From: Dactylonectria macrodidyma
Lineage: Eukaryota > Ascomycota > Sordariomycetes > Hypocreales > Nectriaceae
Assembly: GCA_020744425.1 (NCBI GenBank)
Contig: JAGMUV010000044.1
Span: 284,665-348,664 of the forward strand
Length of the DNA: 64,000 nt
Direction of reading: 5' to 3'
The notes under the pieces were generated by a model. It saw only the letters and a program-made list of their open reading frames with translations. It was not told the origin of the DNA and made no database searches. Numbering within the stretch: the first letter of the stretch is position 1; each line of letters starts with the position of its first letter. The translations under genes were made by a program, and so were the position numbers. Positions 58,341 to 64,000 of the stretch are shown piece by piece.

Positions 58341-60169
58341 GTAAAGAGGTACTTAGCTATTATTTAAAATAAGTAAATAAACTAGAAATAAAATTATTAA
58401 TAAACTAGATAGAATATACTTTAGTAATAATATACTAGTTAAAACGTATAATATCTAATCTAATAGCACTATACTACTAACTTTACACTATGTGTTTACT
58501 ATGCCTAAACTGTCTTATAAGAGATAAAACGATAGAATAAAAGCAATAAGTTACTTAATATAAAACCCACTATAATAGTAAGAAGTAATATATAGATAAG
58601 AAATATAAAGGCCGGCATATTTCCACTTCGTTACCTATATAACTTATTCTCAATCTTTATAATAATAATACTAGAACTTAGATCGTGCATATATAATCCT
58701 ATTTTTAGATCATTCAGAGGATTCATCTCTAGAATATAAACCCAAATAATAGGACGTCTAAATACGACATTTTTTCCTTCTCTATCCTAATTATAAATAA
58801 AAAGAGACATTTAATAGCCTACTAGCTAGCGTTTAGTAGGGAAGTCCTCTAGGTCGACGTTTTTTAGTATAAGATGGGTCATCCCTAGCCTTAGTAGCTC
58901 ATCCATATCCCAGCGGCCTGTTATAAGACCTAGATAACTAAACGTTAAAGCGAACATCGTCTTTCTAGAACGAAGCGGCCTAATAAAGACGAGAGAAGAT
59001 AGGCGACTACCTTTTATACTATTAATACTAGATAAAGCACCCTTAAACCAATTATGTACCTTGCGTAGTAAATACTATAAGAAGAGCTTAAAGTCTAGTA
59101 CGTATGGCTAGATGGGTAGCCCTTCCTTAGTTTTTAAAAATGCTTTAGATGCCTTAAGACCTTCTGGAAAGTATCCTTAGATAATAGCTTAAGCCTCCTC
59201 ATAAGACTTCGTTTTAATAAGCCTTTAAAGAAGCGCTTATTAGTATAGATCATTATACTAGTACTTATTATCCTTATTATAATATAGTAAATATATGAAT
59301 TTATTAGTTACTATAATTTAATTAAAAAGTAAGATACTAATACACTTTAGTATAGAATTAAAAGAATAATATAATAAGAAGTAAGTAATTAAAATATAAT
59401 AAAGGCTAACTTGATTATATATACTTAGGTCAGTAGTTAGATATATATACGACTTTACTATACAACACGAAGAAGGGCATACTAACACATTATTACATAC
59501 TTAGTAATATAATAACTAATTACACTTTTATAGCTATCTTCTAATAAGGATAGACAGATAGGATAATAAAGGCCTCTATTCTACTTAATTCAATATACAA
59601 GTACTTATTCAATTAAGGATATTTAAATAGTATAATATAATAAAGTTCAGATATATTTCTAACATCTATTACATCTTACTACATACTTAATAGGGATTAA
59701 TTACATCCTAGTCATATTAAAGAAAGTCCTTCTAATTAATACTAAGTATATTATAGCTTATTATACTATAAATATAACAGTTAAAGGATAAAGATAGCAC
59801 GTAGATAGCCGGGTTTACAGTACTAAAAGTATAGAATTAAAGATAACTAAAGACTAAGGGCAGACAGTAGTATAAAGCATATTATAAGGTTTCTAACTAG
59901 AATAATTATAATCTACAGTCTAGAACCGAAAATATTAGAAATAATTAAAAGCCGCTTATATATATAACTAAGCGAAACCCAAATAATACTAAACACAAAT
60001 ATAATATATTAAAAAGGAAAGAAATATAAGTAAATAGCTTAGTAGAATATTTACTAACATCCTTACTATAGTAAATCATACGCCTCTTAAGCTCTATTTA
60101 CTAGCCTAGATCCTTTCCTTAAAGCAAGGAAAAAAATACAGCAGAATCTCGTCTTTTTCTATCTATCGT
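58341..60169. other. AT-rich stretch between relics
   Basis: Strongly AT-rich with no clear coding texture, except for fragments around 58790-59230 with CG-containing words. Probably non-coding part of the same repeat. Confidence 0.35.
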
Positions 60170-61800
60170 ACGAAGGTCTCTAATACTTTAACGCACTATC
60201 CTCCTATTATAACAAGAAGACGATTCTTCTATAGCCATCTCGTCTTCTGCCTCCTTTATTTAGGCTTTAGTAATAGCATAGCTATTATAAAGAAGCATCC
60301 ATATGGTAAAGTCATCACTATCTTAAGGTTAGTCAGCGTTCATAACGAAGAAAGCTAGCCATACTGCTTTAAGAAAGTTATAGCTTAATAGCGATTTAGG
60401 CTCGGGCTTTAGTTACTATAGAGCTTGATAACCGTCTTTACTTTATGCTTTAGAGGGCTATGCTAATAGTAATAAGACGGAGAGTGTCTCTAGTCTAGTA
60501 AAGGCTTAGGTTAAGCGAAGTAGAATTAGTTACCACTCTTCAGAGAAACCAATAGATAGAGTAAGCCTTACCTTATCTTATAGTTACTGAACTTATAGCT
60601 ACTTATAGTATATCTTACTAAAGATCTATTATAGGCTAGCCTCGAATTCAGCTCACTGTACTAATAGAATTAAGAAGCCTAACCTATTTATAACCTCTGT
60701 TATAACTAAATTCAGCGCTGTATCTTAGTTCTTATTTTGCTTCTATAAGAGGGCTTTTAATAATACAGCGCGAAGAAATACTTCTTGCATTAGGTCTTAG
60801 TCTTTAAAGCATAAAAGCATACTATTAAGCTCATCTCTTTAGGTAAGGTATGTTAGTAAGAAAACATGCTTAGCTAGTGCTTTACTAAGCATAATGACAC
60901 TGGCAACTACCTGCATCCACTTAGTAACAGGCGAGTCAGAAGCTGGCAGTAGGATCGCTTACTAGATTAAGATTACTTTCCTCAGTTTAGTCTATACTAA
61001 TTAATCTGCCTAGTAAGAATCAGGCAGGTCATTATATATAAACTTTACTATATGCTTAAGCATAATATTAAAAAAACTGCCTAATAAGCTTTAGCTATAA
61101 TATAATATCAATAAGTACTAACGATTAATAATATAGTAAATAGGTAACTAATTATACTAGATATACTAGAGGATATACTTAACTTACATTTTTCTGCCTT
61201 AGTGTAGAAGGCTTTCTAAGTTTACTATAAATACTTAAAAAGACATAAAGTGGCTTCTCGTTTTATTAAGCTTATCTATAGTTAACTTCAATTCATCTTT
61301 AGCAGACCGTAACTTCTCCTCTAATGCTAATTTCTAACTCTATAACTCCTTAATTATCTTAGCCTATAATTAGTTAGTACTATTAAGCTTGATTATATCA
61401 TTCTCCTTTAACTTACTAATAGAGATTGCTTATTTAACCTGGCTTTCTAGGAAGTCGATTTTGCTAACTAGCTGTTTTAATATTGCTTTATTATCCTTTA
61501 ACTCTTTCACTCCTTCTTCTCTTATATAAATCGCTTCTTAAAGCTTAATTTAGTCAGCTTACTACTGTGTTTCCTTAGTCGCGAGTTCTTTAATATTTCA
61601 GAAGTATATAACTTCGAGCTTATTATAACTGGACTAGAGCCTGTCTTTACTTTAGAAAAGGTCTTAAAGTTTATAAAACCTGCCTTAAGTACAGTATTTC
61701 TTAATAAAGGCAAAGAATTAATTAATAGGGTTTCCTACAGTTTCGGGTAGGGTTAGTACCACTCTAGAACCTATTATAGTATTATTTATAACTAACATTA
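60170..61800 (-). pseudogene. Long coding relic 3 (minus strand) with coiled-coil part
   Basis: Read on the minus strand, 61730-61200 gives a Lys/Leu/Glu-rich heptad-like region (a 63-codon open frame at 61713-61522, then further text such as EKLRSAKDELKLTIDKL). From about 61030 to 60170 a second part contains VTKWMQVVASVIMLSKALAK and HVFLLTYLT. Stops are TAA/TAG. The strand is opposite to relics 1 and 2, so the element would have convergent genes. Family not recognised; coiled-coil content is only suggestive. Confidence 0.45.
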
Positions 61801-63240
61801 TATACTAATAGTAATATTACGTTTATATTAATAATGCCTTCTTATATAATTTAAAAAAAATCAGAGTTTAATTTAAATATAAATAGTAGAAGAGTAGGAT
61901 TTCTCTATATTTTATAAGGGCACTAAGCCAAATAGCAGGCTATATAAGTAGGCTCGATATGCATATATAATTTGCTATTTCTTATGCCGTTAGTTAACTG
62001 CGCGCTTCTACAGCCTTATCTAATAAAGTATATAATAATAAATATAGTTATAAAGGTAAGTAGCTGATTAGAGTAGTAATAGTATAGCCCTATAATTCAT
62101 AGGCTTAGATAAAAACAGGTCCGCATCCTATTATATAGTATTAGTAGTATATTAAGAAGATAACACTATAGATAGCTAAGTCTAGAGTATAATACTCTGC
62201 ATTTTAATAAACTATATCCTAAGGCAGATAGTACTAAGGTCCGCAAAGAGCCTAATGCCCCTTTATTAGTTAGCATTTTAAGGCAGGCTGCTTACTAATA
62301 TAACAAACCCTGCAATGCATGCAGCTTTTTAAGTATTAGTACTACTTGCTTCATTTCTTTATCTTCTTACTTTTATATACTATGCCATTCCCTTAGTTAT
62401 ATCATTCTACCTTAGCCATCCTCCTTACTATATTCATAGTATATAAGCTTACTATACGATATTACTACTAACTTACGATCAGTTAAGCAATAAGTTAATA
62501 TATTAAATCACTAGGGATATCTTTATTAGACTAAAAGCCGAGTTTCGTAAATTCAGTATTATACGGGTTTATATTAATAGTTATTAAAAAAACGATGTAT
62601 AACTCTAAAACTTTATAACTACTTATAGAATCGATATTTCTTTCTATTTAATATAATATAATAATTCATAATATATATAGTTAATCTAAGAGCTGATCTA
62701 GGGTAGTAATCTAGAGGCTGATCTAAAGTAATAATCTAAGGAAGGATTTAAAGTAGTAATCTAAAGTACTTAATCTAAGCAGATCCTCATTCACTTATTT
62801 ATTATCTTTTTTTATTACTACCTTCCTACTTAGCTTTTACTACTTATTAATCTTATACCTTATGTATCTTACTACGTAATAGTAAGTATAGTAAGCTATA
62901 TAGTTAGAAAGCAGAGAAAGCAGACTCTAAGGGAGTTCGGTTACTAGTAATACTAAGACTATCCAGAACCCTAAGGTTCTATAGAAGGCTGAGAGGTAAG
63001 TAAGTAGTTATAAGAGTTAGTTATAGTAAGCAAGGGTCTAAGTAGTAGTTATCTATTACCAGTCATCAGTTACTCTAAAGTAGAAGCCGAAGTTTTTATT
63101 TAATATAGGAAGTCGAGAGGGTAGGGGGCAGTTATAAAGGTTACTGAGAAGGTGAGCTAGGGGTTAGTATTAAAAAGGAAGTAGTATTAGGCTGGATTTA
63201 TGCTTTGGCTTGGCGAGAGAGGAGAGGCAGGGTGGGTGAC
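61801..63240. other. AT-rich tail of the block, short repeats
   Basis: No gene seen. Short repeats such as CTAAGAGCTGATCTAGGGTAGTAAT and relatives occur at 62685-62790. GC rises again from about 62,900. Confidence 0.4.
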
Positions 63241-63252
63241 TAACAGAGGGTT

Positions 63253-63470
63253 AGTTAGTTACCCGTAGCCCTAACCCTAAGGGCGGGTTTTAGTTTGATC
63301 TGGGAAGTTAGGGGCGAAGCGGTAGATATAGCCGAAGGGGAGAGTTGAAGGGATAGCGGGCGGAGAGGGAAGAGAGGAGTGAGAAAGCGGTTACCCGTAA
63401 CCCTAGCCCTAAGGCCCGGTTTTGGTTTAACCCGGGAAGTCGGGGGCGAAGCGGTGGTTATAAGAGTGGG
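63253..63470. repeat. Tandem repeat (about 132 bp) with CCCTAA-like motifs
   Basis: Two clear units (63253-63336 core and 63386-63468 core) share TTACCCGTARCCCTARCCCTA, a GGTTTTRGTTT block, GGGAAGT and GGGGCGAAGCGGT. A third, AT-shifted relative is visible at about 63065-63165. CCCTAA is the fungal telomere repeat in reverse orientation, so subtelomeric repeat sequence is likely. The minus-strand frame through it is only the repeat translated. Confidence 0.6.
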
Positions 63471-63519
63471 TTGTGAAGGTGAGCTCATGAGCAGAGGTGG
63501 TGTTTAGACGTAACCCTGA

Positions 63520-63543
63520 GTGTAAGTGTAAGTGTAAGTGTAA
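63520..63543. repeat. Hexamer tandem (GTGTAA)4
   Basis: Four perfect GTGTAA units follow a TAACCCTGA sequence, close to a degenerate telomere-like array. Short but exact. Confidence 0.7.
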
Positions 63544-63844
63544 GGGGCGAAGGAAGAAGGAAGAGCTGCGAAGAGCCTAACCCTGGAGGCAGCCGCTGCG
63601 CACGGACGGGGCCGGGGCCTTTTTTTTTATGTGTCGATTTGGGGGTCAGGTTTAGGTCGCAGACGGCTGTGGGTGGGGTACACTTTTTTAGAAAACAATA
63701 TGGAAAAATGGATATTGATTTAAAAAGAATTAATAGAAAGCTATGAGAGGTTTCCTAAGCACGGTGGCTATTTTATAGAGTTAGTTATGGAATTTAGAAG
63801 AAAGAAAGAGGAAAATAGAGTGGATGGGAGGGCGGACCCACAGT

Positions 63845-63940
63845 AAAGTCTTGGCTCACGATTAATTCAATGGGGCATAGTGCGAGGCCCACTTAAAAGT
63901 CTTGGCTCACGATTAATTCAATGCGGTATAGCGCGAGGAC
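63845..63940. repeat. Tandem duplication, two units of about 51 bp
   Basis: Units at 63845-63890 and 63896-63940 share AAGTCTTGGCTCACGATTAA followed by TTCAATGSGGYATAGYGCGAGG. No function is evident. Confidence 0.7.
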
Positions 63941-64000
63941 GGATGGGCTTACCTAAGCCGCTTTTTCGCACAGGTCGGTCGGAGTTGAGAGGTTCGGCCG

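Noticed and set aside
63255..63488. A 77-codon minus-strand frame near the right end
   Set aside because: It is the translation of the 132-bp tandem repeat, with the same peptide pattern repeating.

Overview
The window looks like nuclear DNA of a filamentous ascomycete (Pezizomycotina). Genes carry short GT-AG introns of about 50-95 bp with CTAAC/CTGAC-type branch points. The gene families are typically fungal: a highly reducing polyketide synthase, a LaeA-like methyltransferase, NACHT-WD40 relics, and F-box and ankyrin proteins. Repeats show C-to-T decay of the RIP type. I cannot name the genus.

Layout. About 0.7-13.7 kb is gene-bearing: a secreted alpha/beta hydrolase (717-1568), a doubtful small ORF (3.5 kb), an ankyrin protein with a hydrophobic C-terminus (4049-5491), and a four-exon gene of 1582 codons (8729-13698). 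That gene joins a fungal NLR-type N-terminal domain, a conserved uncharacterised core, a RING-HC finger and C-terminal ankyrin repeats. About 14.3-26.4 kb is a gene graveyard: a 5'-truncated CorA-like membrane gene, a NACHT-WD40 pseudogene split by a 1.1-kb insertion with an 18-bp target duplication, a large inverted repeat, helicase-type fragments, several small terminal-inverted-repeat (TIR) elements, one F-box/ankyrin gene, and an orphan NLR N-terminal exon.

About 27.0-40.3 kb is a small biosynthetic cluster, all on the minus strand: a LaeA-like methyltransferase (six exons), an apparently intact reducing PKS of 2535 aa (KS-AT-DH-cMT-ER-KR-ACP, nine exons) and a second SAM methyltransferase. 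Exon models for these genes and for the RING-ankyrin gene were built by hand; splice phases agree throughout and total lengths are multiples of three. The three cluster genes probably make and tailor one methylated, strongly reduced polyketide, possibly under local control of the LaeA-like protein.

About 41.9-62.9 kb is an AT-rich, repeat-filled block with no intact gene. It holds TIR elements, partial copies of repeats seen elsewhere in the window, and at least three long coding relics whose frames are broken almost only by TAA/TAG. I could not assign them to a known family. The last 1 kb has short tandem repeats with CCCTAA-like motifs, suggesting subtelomeric sequence.

Most notable is a family of three TIR elements (21418-21639, 42337-42768, 44082-44521). 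They share termini and internal sequence, but each carries a different 9-bp word, repeated twice at exact 17-bp spacing at both ends.
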